From an uncultured Bacteroidota bacterium (lineage in GTDB: Bacteria > Bacteroidota > Bacteroidia > Chitinophagales > Chitinophagaceae): DNA of 60,018 nt. The stretch's first letter is position 1. Each line of letters starts with the position of its first letter. The DNA is taken from the NCBI GenBank assembly GCA_903877645.1, contig CAIRES010000022.1, positions 1-60,018 on the forward strand, given 5' to 3'. Positions 42,827-52,443 of this stretch are shown one piece after another. A model generated the notes under the pieces. That model was not told the origin of the DNA. It saw only the letters and a list, made by a program, of their open reading frames with translations, and made no database searches. The position numbers and the translations under genes were made by a program.

Positions 42827-43015
42827 ATTATATAACTAAAGAACCTATTGTGAGGCGCAAAGGTAAGAAAAATGGGCCAAAAGACGGTTAAAAAACCGCT
42901 AATTTTTAGCGCCAATTGCAGAAAATTAAAGAGAATTATTGGGATTAATTAGAGTGTAGTGCTATTTGCAACTCCCTGCTGTAGAAACTCTCTTTACTTT
43001 TTACCGTTTACTTTT

Positions 43016-43023
43016 TACTTTTG
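43016..43023 (+). promoter_or_regulatory. -7 box of the TMTC-like gene
   Basis: TACTTTTG matches TAnnTTTG and ends 6 bp before the ATG at 43030, so the mRNA should begin at or within a base or two of the start codon. An upstream TTG at 43021 lies inside the box and is not a good start. Confidence 0.6.
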
Positions 43024-43029
43024 GATGCG

Positions 43030-45276
43030 ATGGCAAAGAAACCCAATAATCAACCAGTGCCCAAAGTGGCTCAGGCAAGGCCCCAGGTAGTTACTAAAGA
43101 GATACAAGCACCAAAGGATTGGTTCACGGTAAAGAATCTATGTGTTGCCCTGGGTGTTATTTCCGTTTTGTTATACATCAATACGTTGGGCAATGGCTAC
43201 GTGCTGGATGATGTGATGTTTCTGAAGGACAATCTGTTCGTTAAAAAAGGCATTAGCGCGATCCCGGAGCTGTTATCTACACCGCACATGATGGGTTACC
43301 TTATTATACCCAACGATCTTTATCGCCCGCTATCGCTGGTAATGTTTGCTATCGAGTATTCTCTTTTTGGCCCAAACCCTTTTTGGAACCACCTTTTCAG
43401 CATACTCACGTTTGCAGGATGCGTAATGATGTTGTTCCTGTTTTTGGATAAGTTCTTTGACCGGAAGAAGACAGCGATTGCATTTATTGCTGCCCTTGTA
43501 TTTGCAGTACACCCCATACATACTGAAGTGGTGGCCAATATCAAAAGCCGCGATGAGCTGATGTGTTATTTCTTCGCCTTTTGGGCGATGAATTCGTTCA
43601 TGGATTACATGGACAAGAATAAAATGGGCTCGCTGATAGGAGGAACGATACTACTGTTTCTCTCTTACATCTCCAAAGAAACCGTGATCACCTTCCTGGC
43701 TATTATTCCTTTAGTTTTTTTCGTGTATCACAAGACCGATAAAAAACGTGCGATCTTTATCATGGGTGGCACATTGGCGGCTACCGCTGTGTTCTTGCTC
43801 ATCAGAACTATAGTGTTGAATAAGTATAATGCCAACCACGCCGATGCGAGTATTGATTTTATGGACAATGCACTGGTTAATGCGCCTAATGCTATGGCAA
43901 AGATTGCTACTGAGTTTGTGATCATAGGCAAGTACCTGTCATTGATGTTCATACCGTACCCGTTGCTTTGCAATCACTCCTACAATGCCATACCATTTTC
44001 GAGCCTGAGCGACATCTGGTTTTGGCTGTCACTGGCGGCATATAGCTTTATGGCCTACCTGGTGGTAACGCGGCTGATGAAGGACCGTAAGGATATGCTG
44101 GCTTTTAGCATCATATTTTTTGTTGCCACACTTTCATTGTTTTCCAATTTTCCTATCCTGATGGGCGCTGAGATGGCTGAGCGCTTTGCGTTCTTTGCTT
44201 CCACTGGTATCTGTATCGCCGCTGCGCTTGCGGCAGAGCAATGGATCATTAAAGAAAAAGCAGGGGAGATGACGATACTGAAAAGCTCGAAGGTGCTGAT
44301 GGTGCTTGGTCCGCTTGTAGTGGTGTTTGGGGGTATGACGGTGGCAAGAAATTTCGACTGGAAAGACGACTACACACTTTATAAAACAGATGTGGCCAAA
44401 TCGCCCAACGACAGCCGGCTATATCAGTATGTAGCCACTGCAATAGCCGAGAACCTGTATCCCGAAGAAACGGATACCCTGAAACGCCACGAAATGGACC
44501 AGGAAAGCATTGTGAACCTGCGGAAGGCGCTGGCAATATACCCGGATTTTGCCGAAGCACATGTGGAGCTGGGCAGGATATTTGACCGCGAGAAAATGTT
44601 CGACTCTGCTGTTTTTCATGATCAGAGGGCCCTGACTTTAAAGCCTATGAATGCCACAGCGAATAATAACCTCGGCAGCGTGCTGATCACCTTGGGCAGG
44701 TATAGAGAAGCCATTCCGTACCTCAGGAATTCGGTTATGGTCAATCCGAATTTCAAGTTTGTGTATCTTAATCTTGCACGCTCTTACAAACAGTTGCAGG
44801 TATATGATTCATCAGCGCTGTATTATCAGCAGATGCTTGCAATGTTTGGGCCGGATTATGATGCGGGTAAAGAATTGGCTACTGTTTATTTCCTGCAACA
44901 AAAATATGATTTAGCCGAAGTGCAGTTCGCCAATATCCTTGCAATGAAGCCAAATGACCCGGATGCGTTGAATACGTTGGGTGCAGCGTACCTCAATACT
45001 AAAAAGTACCCGCAAGCGATAGCACAATTTAAAAAGGCCATAGCTGTGGCCCCCGGCTACATAAATGCCTACTCTAATCTCGGCAGGGCTTGTTTTTTGT
45101 CAGGGCAATACCAGGCAGCTATTGATGTATTGACAAAAGAACTTTCGATAGCGCCACAGAACGGGAGAGATATACCCTATATAGCACTGGCTTACCAGAA
45201 GCTGGGCAATATGCCCCTGGCAAAGCAATACGAGGCCGCAGCAAAGAAGGTGTATTCTGATTTTAAGTTGCAGTGA
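43030..45276 (+). CDS. TMTC-like GT-C glycosyltransferase domain protein with TPR repeats
   Basis: A 748-aa protein. Residues about 35-420 are a polytopic GT-C-type membrane domain: GNGYVLDDVMFLKDN supplies the acidic pair of the first loop, then YRPLSLVMFAIEYSLFG and AVHPIHTEVVANIKSRDEL, all matching TMTC-type mannosyltransferases. Residues about 470-740 hold at least six TPR repeats (for example AEAHVELGRIFDR and PDALNTLGAAYLNTKKYPQA). In eukaryotes TMTC proteins O-mannosylate cadherins; bacterial relatives are uncharacterised. The protein probably transfers a sugar from a lipid carrier in the periplasm with the TPRs as partner-binding part. Two lipoproteins follow on the same strand. Confidence 0.85.
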   Translation: MAKKPNNQPVPKVAQARPQVVTKEIQAPKDWFTVKNLCVALGVISVLLYINTLGNGYVLDDVMFLKDNLFVKKGISAIPELLSTPHMMGYLIIPNDLYRPLSLVMFAIEYSLFGPNPFWNHLFSILTFAGCVMMLFLFLDKFFDRKKTAIAFIAALVFAVHPIHTEVVANIKSRDELMCYFFAFWAMNSFMDYMDKNKMGSLIGGTILLFLSYISKETVITFLAIIPLVFFVYHKTDKKRAIFIMGGTLAATAVFLLIRTIVLNKYNANHADASIDFMDNALVNAPNAMAKIATEFVIIGKYLSLMFIPYPLLCNHSYNAIPFSSLSDIWFWLSLAAYSFMAYLVVTRLMKDRKDMLAFSIIFFVATLSLFSNFPILMGAEMAERFAFFASTGICIAAALAAEQWIIKEKAGEMTILKSSKVLMVLGPLVVVFGGMTVARNFDWKDDYTLYKTDVAKSPNDSRLYQYVATAIAENLYPEETDTLKRHEMDQESIVNLRKALAIYPDFAEAHVELGRIFDREKMFDSAVFHDQRALTLKPMNATANNNLGSVLITLGRYREAIPYLRNSVMVNPNFKFVYLNLARSYKQLQVYDSSALYYQQMLAMFGPDYDAGKELATVYFLQQKYDLAEVQFANILAMKPNDPDALNTLGAAYLNTKKYPQAIAQFKKAIAVAPGYINAYSNLGRACFLSGQYQAAIDVLTKELSIAPQNGRDIPYIALAYQKLGNMPLAKQYEAAAKKVYSDFKLQ

Positions 45277-45345
45277 TATTAACAAAAGGATAGGCATAGT
45301 ATTGCAATGAATAGCAGGTTTTCACGTTTCCACTAAACAAGTTAT

Positions 45346-45825
45346 ATGAGCAAACTGGCGCAGGTGTTGTCATTTATTATGGCTGTGATACTTGCCGGCT
45401 GCGATGGCGCTAAATATCCTATTGATGACCCTGCTGTGATAAAGATAGATGATCGCTTATTGGGCAAGTGGGGCGAAAAAAAGCATGGACATGAGTATTA
45501 CTGTATCTCAAAAACAGATGATTATCATTATTTCATTGCTATGCTGTCAAAGAAAAAAGAGACGATAGATGGTCAAATTGCTTTTTTATCTGTGATAGAT
45601 AGCACTCGTTTTTTGAATATACGGAGTGAAAATGAGGAGCATGTACCCACCTACATGTTTCTTAAGATCATAACTCTTGATGCTAAAAAAATATTGGTAG
45701 CGGGTATAAAAGACACTACACTGAAATCCATGAACAGCCCTGCTGAAATAAGAACATACATAGCAGGGCATATTAATAGCCCTTCATTCTACGGAGATAC
45801 ATCTGTTTTGTACAGGATTAAATAA
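45346..45825 (+). CDS. Lipoprotein, paralogue 1
   Basis: A 159-aa lipoprotein: signal peptide ending in lipobox LAGC (19). The mature part begins DGAKYPIDDPAVIKIDDRLL, then LGKWG; it contains a predicted beta-rich domain of about 130 aa. It shares the motif YxIDxPAxIKxDxRxLGxW with the next gene, so the two arose by tandem duplication. The fold and function are unknown to me; it resembles small lipocalin-like lipoproteins in size only. It lies 69 bp after the TMTC-like gene. Confidence 0.75.
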   Translation: MSKLAQVLSFIMAVILAGCDGAKYPIDDPAVIKIDDRLLGKWGEKKHGHEYYCISKTDDYHYFIAMLSKKKETIDGQIAFLSVIDSTRFLNIRSENEEHVPTYMFLKIITLDAKKILVAGIKDTTLKSMNSPAEIRTYIAGHINSPSFYGDTSVLYRIK

Positions 45826-45851
45826 TCCACTTTATTCTATAACTTAGCTAC

Positions 45852-46445
45852 ATGAAAAGATGTTTCGCGGGCCTAGTGCTATTGCTGTTTGTGCTTTGTT
45901 TTGGCGCATGCGACTATGTGTCCATGTATTCTATTGATAAACCCGCACTAATAAAGATGGATACGCGGATGCTCGGTATCTGGAAATTGGTGGAAGATAC
46001 TTCGCTGGCCAATTATTTTATTATAGAAAGAAAGGACGACTACAACTGCAAGATCACCTATATGAACAAAAACGGGGAGAACCCACAGTTTGCCCATTTT
46101 CCGGCATTTTTTTCGATGGTAGACAGTGTTTCATTTCTGAATGTTTCTTACAAAGATTACAATAGCCAGGGATTTTTCTTTCTTAAAGTGCTTGATTTCA
46201 ATGTCAATGTTCTGACCGTGGCGATGTATGCAGATACTAATCTTTCAAAAACACATACACCGCTTGAAGTTCGTGCTGAAATAGAGCGAAATGTGCATGA
46301 TCCACGGTACTTTAAAGATGTATATCATCTTCGAAAGGTTTTCAACTTCACTAGTTGCATTTCGCTCACAGATCCGCCCCCGGCACCACCACCGGCAGAT
46401 GATGATGAGGAACACCACCATCATCATGATGCACCGGCCAAGTAA
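45852..46445 (+). CDS. Lipoprotein, paralogue 2 with acidic/His tail
   Basis: A 197-aa paralogue of the preceding lipoprotein: lipobox FGAC (20), then YSIDKPALIKMDTRMLGIW and the same beta-rich domain. It differs by a C-terminal tail, PPPAPPPADDDEEHHHHHD with a short end, whose poly-His and acidic runs suggest metal binding. A terminator follows, shared with clpB on the other strand. Function unknown. The gap to paralogue 1 is only 26 bp, so the two are probably cotranscribed. Confidence 0.75.
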   Translation: MKRCFAGLVLLLFVLCFGACDYVSMYSIDKPALIKMDTRMLGIWKLVEDTSLANYFIIERKDDYNCKITYMNKNGENPQFAHFPAFFSMVDSVSFLNVSYKDYNSQGFFFLKVLDFNVNVLTVAMYADTNLSKTHTPLEVRAEIERNVHDPRYFKDVYHLRKVFNFTSCISLTDPPPAPPPADDDEEHHHHHDAPAK

Positions 46446-46467
46446 TCATGTTTAAAATCGAAACAAA

Positions 46468-46498
46468 AAAAATGCGCATGGTGTTCATGCGCATTTTT
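46468..46498. terminator. Bidirectional terminator between the lipoprotein pair and clpB
   Basis: AAAAATGCGCATG (46468-46480) pairs with CATGCGCATTTTT (46486-46498), a perfect 13-bp stem with loop GTGTT; A and T runs flank both sides. Confidence 0.88.
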
Positions 46499-46517
46499 GT
46501 TTTAGTCTATTTTATAA

Positions 46518-49121
46518 TTACGCTTCGTTTCTCATTACTACTACGCCATCAAATACATCGATCAGCACGGGTTTGGTTTTGTCTATCTCGCCACCAATGA
46601 TCTTTTTACTGAGCATGTTGATGATGTCTTTCTGTATCACTCTTTTCAGTGGCCTTGCACCGTATTGTGGGTCAAAACCTCGTTGAACAAGATAATCCAG
46701 TGCATAATCAGTAAACTGCAGGTTGATGCCTTGCGTGAGTAACTGTTTCTGCAATTGTTCCAGTTGTATACGGATAATCCCTTTTATTTCTTTCTGCATC
46801 AGCGGATGGAAGAGGATAATGTCATCGATCCGATTCAGGAACTCAGGCCGTAATGTTTGGCGAAGTAACTCAGTCACCTGGTCCTTCGTAGCGTCCATTA
46901 CGGTGTCTATGTCTTTATCTTTTAGATCGGCGAAATTCTCTTGTATGATGTGGCTACCGAGGTTGCTGGTCATAATGATGATAGTATTCTTGAAATTCAC
47001 AGTGCGGCTTTTGTTATCGGTAAGGCGGCCATCATCAAGCACTTGTAGCAAAATATTGAATACATCCGGGTTTGCTTTTTCTATCTCATCAAGTAGCACT
47101 ACTGAATATGGTTTTCTGCGCACAGCCTCTGTGAGCTGACCACCTTCATCATAGCCCACATAGCCGGGAGGTGCGCCTACAAGGCGGCTCACACTATGTT
47201 TCTCCTGGTATTCGCTCATGTCTATGCGGGTCATCATGCTGTCGTCATCGAAAAGGACCTCCGCAAGTGCTTTGGCCAATTCCGTTTTACCCACACCTGT
47301 TGTTCCCAAAAATATGAATGAACCTATCGGTTTGCGCGGATCTTGTAAACCGGCCCGGCCACGACGTATAGCATCTGATACTGCTGTTATCGCTTCTTCC
47401 TGGCCTATCACCCGTTTGTGCAACTCATCCTCCAGGTGCAGTAATTTTTCGCGCTCACTGGTCATCATTCTCTGCACGGGTATACCGGTAGCTTTGGCTA
47501 CGTTCTCCGCTATGTCTTCCGCGTCCACTTCTTCTTTCAGCAGCAGTTTGTTCTGGCCGTCCATTTCATTTAGCTGGTTCGACATATCATCGATCACGGC
47601 CTGTTCCTGCTGCACCTTGCCGTATCGTATCTCCGCTACACGGCCATAGTTGCCCTCACGTTCTGCCAGTTCTGCTTCCAGTTTCAGGTGTTCGAGGTTG
47701 GTCTTGGCTTTGTTTATTTTGTCTACAATATCTTTTTCTTCCAGCCATTTTGCTTTCAAGGTATCCCGCTGCACAGTGAGCAAGGAAATATCCTGGCTTA
47801 GCTCTTTCAGCTTCACATCATCTTTTTCCCTTTTTATGGCCTCCCGTTCTATCTCCAATTGGCGTATCCTGCGTTCCAACTCATCGAGTGGTTCGGGCAT
47901 GGAGTTCAGTTCCAGTTTTAGCTTGGCTGCACTTTCATCTATAAGGTCAATGGCCTTGTCCGGCAGGAATCGGTCAGTAATATACCTATGCGACAGCTCA
48001 ACCGCGGCAATAATTGCTTCGTCTTTGATCCGCACCCGGTGGTGACTTTCGTACCTGTCCTTCAATCCACGCAATATAGAAATGGCGTCTTCGGGACTTG
48101 GTTCGTCCACCAACACTTTCTGGAAACGTCTTTCAAGTGCTTTATCCTTTTCAAAATACTTCTGGTATTCATTAAGTGTTGTAGCGCCTATTGCACGCAA
48201 CTCGCCACGGGCAAGGGCCGGTTTCAGTATGTTGGCCGCATCCATAGCGCCTTCCATAGCACCCGCACCTATAAGGGTGTGTATCTCATCTATAAAGAGA
48301 ATAACAGCGCCATCGCTTTCGGTCACTTCTTTGATAACCGATTTCAACCTTTCTTCAAATTCGCCACGGTACTTGGCCCCGGCCATGAGCGAACCCATGT
48401 CCAGTGCAAAGATGATCTTCGACTTCAGGTTGTCCGGTACATCACCATTAATGATACGGTGTGCCAGTCCTTCTACGATGGCGGTCTTACCCACACCGGG
48501 CTCACCCACGAGTATCGGGTTGTTTTTTGAACGGCGAGATAGGATATGCAAAGTGCGCCTGATCTCATCATCACGGCCAATAACCGGGTCGAGCTTGCCG
48601 TTGCGGGCCATCTCGTTCAGGTTCTTGCTATAACGTTGCAGGGCATTGTATTGCTGGTCTGACGTTTGGGAATTAACCGTACCACCTTTGCGGAGCTCTT
48701 TGATAGCTGCGGTCAATCCTTTTTCCGACAAGCCGGCGTCCTTTAATAGCTTTCCGGTATCATCGTTTACCTGTAGTATAGCAATGAGGATATGTTCCGG
48801 CGTTACAAATTCATCGCCAAAGGTCTTCATGATATTGGCGGTGCGCAGTAGGGCATTATTTGCCTCGCGGCCAATATTCTGTGCCGGCTCACCGCCCTGT
48901 ATTTTGGGCAGGCGCCTGATCTGTTCCTCCAGCTTTGTTTCTACAAAATTGGTATTGACGTTGTTCTTTTTGAGCAGGTAAGATACCGGCCCTTCATTGT
49001 CATTCAGCAATGCCTTAAGGAGATGTGCTGTTTCGATGGTCGGGTTCTGGTCATTAAATGCCAGTTGCTGTGCCTGCTGCACTATTTCCTGGGCCTTAAT
49101 GGTAAAGTTGTTCATGTTCAT
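46518..49121 (-). CDS. clpB: ATP-dependent disaggregase ClpB
   Basis: ClpB, 867 aa, dissolves protein aggregates together with DnaK. An N-terminal Clp repeat domain (about 1-145) is followed by AAA+ domain 1 (Walker A GEPGVGKT at 206-213, Walker [11 protein letters not shown]), the middle coiled coil (about 410-530), and AAA+ domain 2 (GTTGVGKT about 605-612, [10 protein letters not shown]). The C-terminal [10 protein letters not shown] and [21 protein letters not shown] complete the family pattern. TAATTTCG on the minus strand (49127-49134) is the possible -7 box, again close to the start. No HrcA/CIRCE operator was seen. Confidence 0.97.
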   Translation of the reverse strand: MNMNNFTIKAQEIVQQAQQLAFNDQNPTIETAHLLKALLNDNEGPVSYLLKKNNVNTNFVETKLEEQIRRLPKIQGGEPAQNIGREANNALLRTANIMKTFGDEFVTPEHILIAILQVNDDTGKLLKDAGLSEKGLTAAIKELRKGGTVNSQTSDQQYNALQRYSKNLNEMARNGKLDPVIGRDDEIRRTLHILSRRSKNNPILVGEPGVGKTAIVEGLAHRIINGDVPDNLKSKIIFALDMGSLMAGAKYRGEFEERLKSVIKEVTESDGAVILFIDEIHTLIGAGAMEGAMDAANILKPALARGELRAIGATTLNEYQKYFEKDKALERRFQKVLVDEPSPEDAISILRGLKDRYESHHRVRIKDEAIIAAVELSHRYITDRFLPDKAIDLIDESAAKLKLELNSMPEPLDELERRIRQLEIEREAIKREKDDVKLKELSQDISLLTVQRDTLKAKWLEEKDIVDKINKAKTNLEHLKLEAELAEREGNYGRVAEIRYGKVQQEQAVIDDMSNQLNEMDGQNKLLLKEEVDAEDIAENVAKATGIPVQRMMTSEREKLLHLEDELHKRVIGQEEAITAVSDAIRRGRAGLQDPRKPIGSFIFLGTTGVGKTELAKALAEVLFDDDSMMTRIDMSEYQEKHSVSRLVGAPPGYVGYDEGGQLTEAVRRKPYSVVLLDEIEKANPDVFNILLQVLDDGRLTDNKSRTVNFKNTIIIMTSNLGSHIIQENFADLKDKDIDTVMDATKDQVTELLRQTLRPEFLNRIDDIILFHPLMQKEIKGIIRIQLEQLQKQLLTQGINLQFTDYALDYLVQRGFDPQYGARPLKRVIQKDIINMLSKKIIGGEIDKTKPVLIDVFDGVVVMRNEA

Positions 49122-49264
49122 AGTTGCGAAATTATTTCGTGCTTCAAATTTCCATGATCGAATATCAGAAACAACTGATGAAGGTCAATGTTTCCCTTAA
49201 TGTGCTGCTGATGTTGGTCATTAAATTTTGCTACACACAACTACCATAAAAAACGTTCCAAAGT

Positions 49265-49316
49265 AGCCATACTGAATTTTTGGCATATAAATCATTGAAA
49301 CTCAGACAGTATGGCT
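49265..49316. repeat. Inverted repeat in the clpB upstream region
   Basis: AGCCATACTG (49265-49274) and CAGTATGGCT (49307-49316) are perfect 10-bp inverted repeats 32 nt apart. This is in the otherwise featureless stretch between clpB and the MNT relic. Might be the old end of the relic module or a regulatory hairpin. Confidence 0.4.
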
Positions 49317-49370
49317 TGGAAATCTTGTGCCGCCTGAAAATGTAGCAGGTAATTGAGAGTAATATTTTGC

Positions 49371-49378
49371 TATATTCG
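49371..49378 (+). promoter_or_regulatory. -7-like box in front of the MNT relic
   Basis: TATATTCG, one change from TAnnTTTG, about 25 bp before the relic start. It may be the old promoter of the gene. Confidence 0.35.
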
Positions 49379-49399
49379 TATACTTGTATTGTAGAAGAC

Positions 49400-49701
49400 A
49401 GGAGCAATATACTAACGTAGATTAAAACATCAGTAACCTGAACTGATCCTAATGCTACGTTGATACTTTTGGATCATTCGCAAGGGGGGATTATCGTGCC
49501 GATTCTGATATTGACGTTATATTACTTGTAGATAATGAAAATGAGAAAATAGCCCGTACAGATGAAATAAAAATAACCTATCCCTTGTACGATATCGAAT
49601 TTCAGACGGGTACAATAATCAGTCCGCTTGTGTATTCAAAAAAAACATGGGCAAATCACAGAGTAACACCTTTTTATGAAAATGTTTTTGAAAGAGGGTA
49701 G
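49400..49701 (+). pseudogene. Decayed MNT nucleotidyltransferase gene
   Basis: Reading from about 49400 in one frame gives SNILT-stop-IKTSVT-stop-TDPNATLIL, with stops at 49418-49420 and 49439-49441. One base is lost in the T run at 49467-49470, after which the next frame reads FGSFARGDYRADSDIDVILL and continues to a TAG at 49699-49701. Together they spell a complete MNT protein of about 100 aa with the GSX10DXD signature (GS, ten residues, DSDID in register). The start codon is gone too. No HEPN partner follows. This is a dead toxin-antitoxin half or orphan MNT, unlike the intact mntA at 3805. Confidence 0.85.
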
Positions 49702-49769
49702 TGCGCTATAAATAAAGATTTGTCAACTTTTTAAAAGTTGACAAATCTGAACATATAATTATACAAGCA

Positions 49770-51032
49770 TTAAGCTACCGCCTCTACAAACTCCACCTCC
49801 TCACTCACTTTCTCCGGCACATAACCATCAATTATCCCCTCCGGAGATAAAATTATTGAGACCCCATGCTGTTTCCACCAATCGTCATTCAGTAATTCAG
49901 AAAAATGGAGGACACCTGTGATATGACACCTGTTCTCATTGCTGCTCCATTCGTATATTTTATCAAAACGCTCATGCTGTACGTGAAAAAGGCCTTTGAA
50001 ACTGATGGTTACTTTTAGGTAAAAGTCATTACTCAGTTCAGACGGTGTTTGGTATAATAGCTTCTTGTATTCATAACGGTAGTTGTAGCGCAGCGCCGAT
50101 AGATCGCTGAGTACTGCAGAGGCCGTAGGGTAGCCTCCGGCGCCTTTGCCATAAAAGAATTGTTTATCGGCCAGGCTGCTTTCTATCACTACGCCATTGT
50201 ATTCATTCTTTACGGTACATAGCTGGCTGTTTTTTACAAACTGCGGCAATACAAAAGCTGCCACCTTGCCGTCCTGTAGCTTGTGCGCCTGCGCTACAAG
50301 TTTTATCTCATAGCCTTTCTCTTTGGCAAAAGACGCATCATCTGCATGGAGGTTTTGTATGCCGGTATGTACTATTTCTGAAGGGTTGGCTATAATGCCA
50401 TAGGCATGTGTGAGCAATATGCCTAGCTTATTCACTGCATCTATACCATTCACATCAAGCGATGGGTCGCTTTCTGCAAAGCCCTCCTGTTGTGCCTGCA
50501 GCAGTGCCTGGTCAAATGTCTTCTGCTCTTCAAATACTTTGGTGAGTATGTAGTTGGTCGAGCCATTTACAATGCCGCTGATGCTTTGCAGCAGGTCGTT
50601 GTCATAATACTCCTCCAGGTTGCGTATCACAGGTATACTGGCACAGCAGGCAGCCTCGTACAGGAAAGGTACATCATGCAACTGTTGCAGGGCTATGAGT
50701 TCCTCTATGTGGTTGGCAATCAATTTTTTGTTGGCACTTACCACTGCTTTCTTGCCGGCGAGCGCAGCAGTTACTATACGGTATGCAGCATCTGCATCGT
50801 CTATCAGTTCTATGATCACATTGATGCTTTCGTCGCTGAGCAGTTCATTGGCATCTGTGGTGAACAGGGTTGCCGGGGCATTTCTTTTTTTGTCTGCATG
50901 CTTGATACAGACTTTCCTTATCTGCGCATTTAGAGTCGGCGTGTGTGCTAATACTTTGTACAGGCCTTCGCCCACTACACCAAAGCCAAAGAGGCCTATG
51001 TTCAGTTTCGTTTGTTGATTTTGTATAGACAT
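49770..51032 (-). CDS. hom: Homoserine dehydrogenase
   Basis: Hom, 420 aa, reduces aspartate semialdehyde to homoserine with NAD(P)H, the branch point to methionine and threonine. The nucleotide-binding motif is GLFGFGVVGEGLY (13-25). Catalytic-domain signatures are VVSANKKLIANH, AACCASIPVIRN, GIVNGSTNYIL and AESDPSLDVNGIDAVNKL with the catalytic lysine. The monofunctional form lacks an aspartokinase domain; its C-terminal part (from about 340) resembles an ACT-like or regulatory extension. It lies 50 bp downstream of metB, both under the SAM-I riboswitch. Confidence 0.93.
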   Translation of the reverse strand: MSIQNQQTKLNIGLFGFGVVGEGLYKVLAHTPTLNAQIRKVCIKHADKKRNAPATLFTTDANELLSDESINVIIELIDDADAAYRIVTAALAGKKAVVSANKKLIANHIEELIALQQLHDVPFLYEAACCASIPVIRNLEEYYDNDLLQSISGIVNGSTNYILTKVFEEQKTFDQALLQAQQEGFAESDPSLDVNGIDAVNKLGILLTHAYGIIANPSEIVHTGIQNLHADDASFAKEKGYEIKLVAQAHKLQDGKVAAFVLPQFVKNSQLCTVKNEYNGVVIESSLADKQFFYGKGAGGYPTASAVLSDLSALRYNYRYEYKKLLYQTPSELSNDFYLKVTISFKGLFHVQHERFDKIYEWSSNENRCHITGVLHFSELLNDDWWKQHGVSIILSPEGIIDGYVPEKVSEEVEFVEAVA

Positions 51033-51082
51033 GGTAGATAATGTGAGAATGTGAAAAATGTGGTGGAATGTGATGCCTGTTG

Positions 51083-52258
51083 TTACAGCAGGGTTACTTC
51101 TTTTCTGTTCGTAACAGCAACCTTGTTCAGCGCCTGCTCTATGTCTTTGATGAGGTCCTCGGCATCTTCAAGGCCCACGCTCAAACGAATGAGGCGATCT
51201 GTAACGCCGGCTGTTTTCCTTTTTTCCGACGGGACGCTTTTGTGTGTCATAGTTGCAGGGTGACAAAGCAGGCTTTTTACTCCGCCCAGGCTTTCAGCGA
51301 GCTTAAAGTACTTAGTGCCAGTCACCACTTTCTTTGCTGCATCTTCTGTATCCTGTTTTAGCGTGAAGGATACAATACCTCCAAAGCCACTTTGCTGTTT
51401 TGCTGCTATGTCATGATTGAAGTGAGTTTTGAGGCCTGGATAAAATACTTCACTTACAGCAGGATGCTTTTGCAAATACTCGGCTACTATCTGTGCATTC
51501 CTGCTATGTTCCTTTACACGCAGGTGCAGGGTTTCTACTCCGCGTATCACCAGCCAGCTATCGTGAGGGCTTAGTATCGCTCCACTTGCATTTTGTATGA
51601 ACTTGATCTTGTCACCAAGCTCCTGCGTCTTTGTAACAACAAGGCCTGCGATCAGGTCACTGTGGCCGCCCAGGTACTTGGTGGCGCTATGCACCACAAT
51701 ATCTGCGCCCAGGTTGATGGGCTGCTGCAGGGCAGGGGAGGCAAAGGTATTATCCACACACAGCCATGCGCCGTTCTGTTTGGCTATTTTGGCAATGGCT
51801 TCAATGTCACTGATCTTGAGCGTAGGGTTGGTCGGTGTCTCCAGCCATACCAGCTTTGTCTTTGGCGTTATGGCGTCTACAACATTCACTGCATCGGTGG
51901 TATCAACATAGTTCACTGTGATACCAAACTTCGCATAAATGTGTGTGAACAGGCGGAAAGCGCCGCCATAAATATCATCCACTGCGAGTATCTCATCACC
52001 GCTTTCCAGTAGCTTTACCACTGCATCTATGGCGGCCAGTCCGCTTGCAAATGCATAGCCCGCTGCGCCGCCTTCCAGCTCTGCTATTATTTTCTCCAGT
52101 ACCGCCCTTGTAGGGTTGTTGCTGCGGGCATAGTCGTAGCCTTTATTTTCGCCGGGTGCGTCTTGTACGAAAGTGGATGTCTGGTATATCGGTACGGAAA
52201 TGGAACCTGTCAGAGGGTCTACCGGAATGCTGTGTATTAGTTTTGTTGCGTTGCTCAT
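51083..52258 (-). CDS. metB: Cystathionine gamma-synthase (PLP-dependent)
   Basis: A 391-aa PLP enzyme of the Cys/Met metabolism family, joining an activated homoserine to cysteine to make cystathionine. The PLP lysine is K194 in HSATKYLGGHSD. The substrate-phosphate loop SGLAAIDAV is about 72-80, and SNNPTRAVLEKIIAELEGG about 47-65. The ATG at 52258 (MSNATKL) is preferred over 52312 because the upstream extension matches nothing in the family. A cystathionine gamma-lyase or related activity cannot be ruled out, but the SAM-I riboswitch and the hom partner favour methionine synthesis. Confidence 0.9.
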   Translation of the reverse strand: MSNATKLIHSIPVDPLTGSISVPIYQTSTFVQDAPGENKGYDYARSNNPTRAVLEKIIAELEGGAAGYAFASGLAAIDAVVKLLESGDEILAVDDIYGGAFRLFTHIYAKFGITVNYVDTTDAVNVVDAITPKTKLVWLETPTNPTLKISDIEAIAKIAKQNGAWLCVDNTFASPALQQPINLGADIVVHSATKYLGGHSDLIAGLVVTKTQELGDKIKFIQNASGAILSPHDSWLVIRGVETLHLRVKEHSRNAQIVAEYLQKHPAVSEVFYPGLKTHFNHDIAAKQQSGFGGIVSFTLKQDTEDAAKKVVTGTKYFKLAESLGGVKSLLCHPATMTHKSVPSEKRKTAGVTDRLIRLSVGLEDAEDLIKDIEQALNKVAVTNRKEVTLL

Positions 52259-52362
52259 CTTGCTTTGGTTTTGATGGTTAAGGAATAAATATTCCATATC
52301 ACCACTTACCAAAAAAGATCATCGGTAGTACTTCTTTACTGTGCCTCCTCGAGTAGGTACAA

Positions 52363-52398
52363 TAAAAAAGCTCCACCGATAAATCAGAGGAGCTTGAG
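52363..52398 (-). terminator. Riboswitch-controlled terminator before metB
   Basis: On the minus strand AAGCTCC (52389-52395) pairs with GGAGCTT (52368-52374), followed by TTTTTTATTG. It sits between the SAM-I aptamer and the metB start, the standard place of an expression platform. Confidence 0.8.
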
Positions 52399-52443
52399 TT
52401 ATTTGAAATCGCCTTGGCGAAGATCAGCAACTATTGCGTCTGA

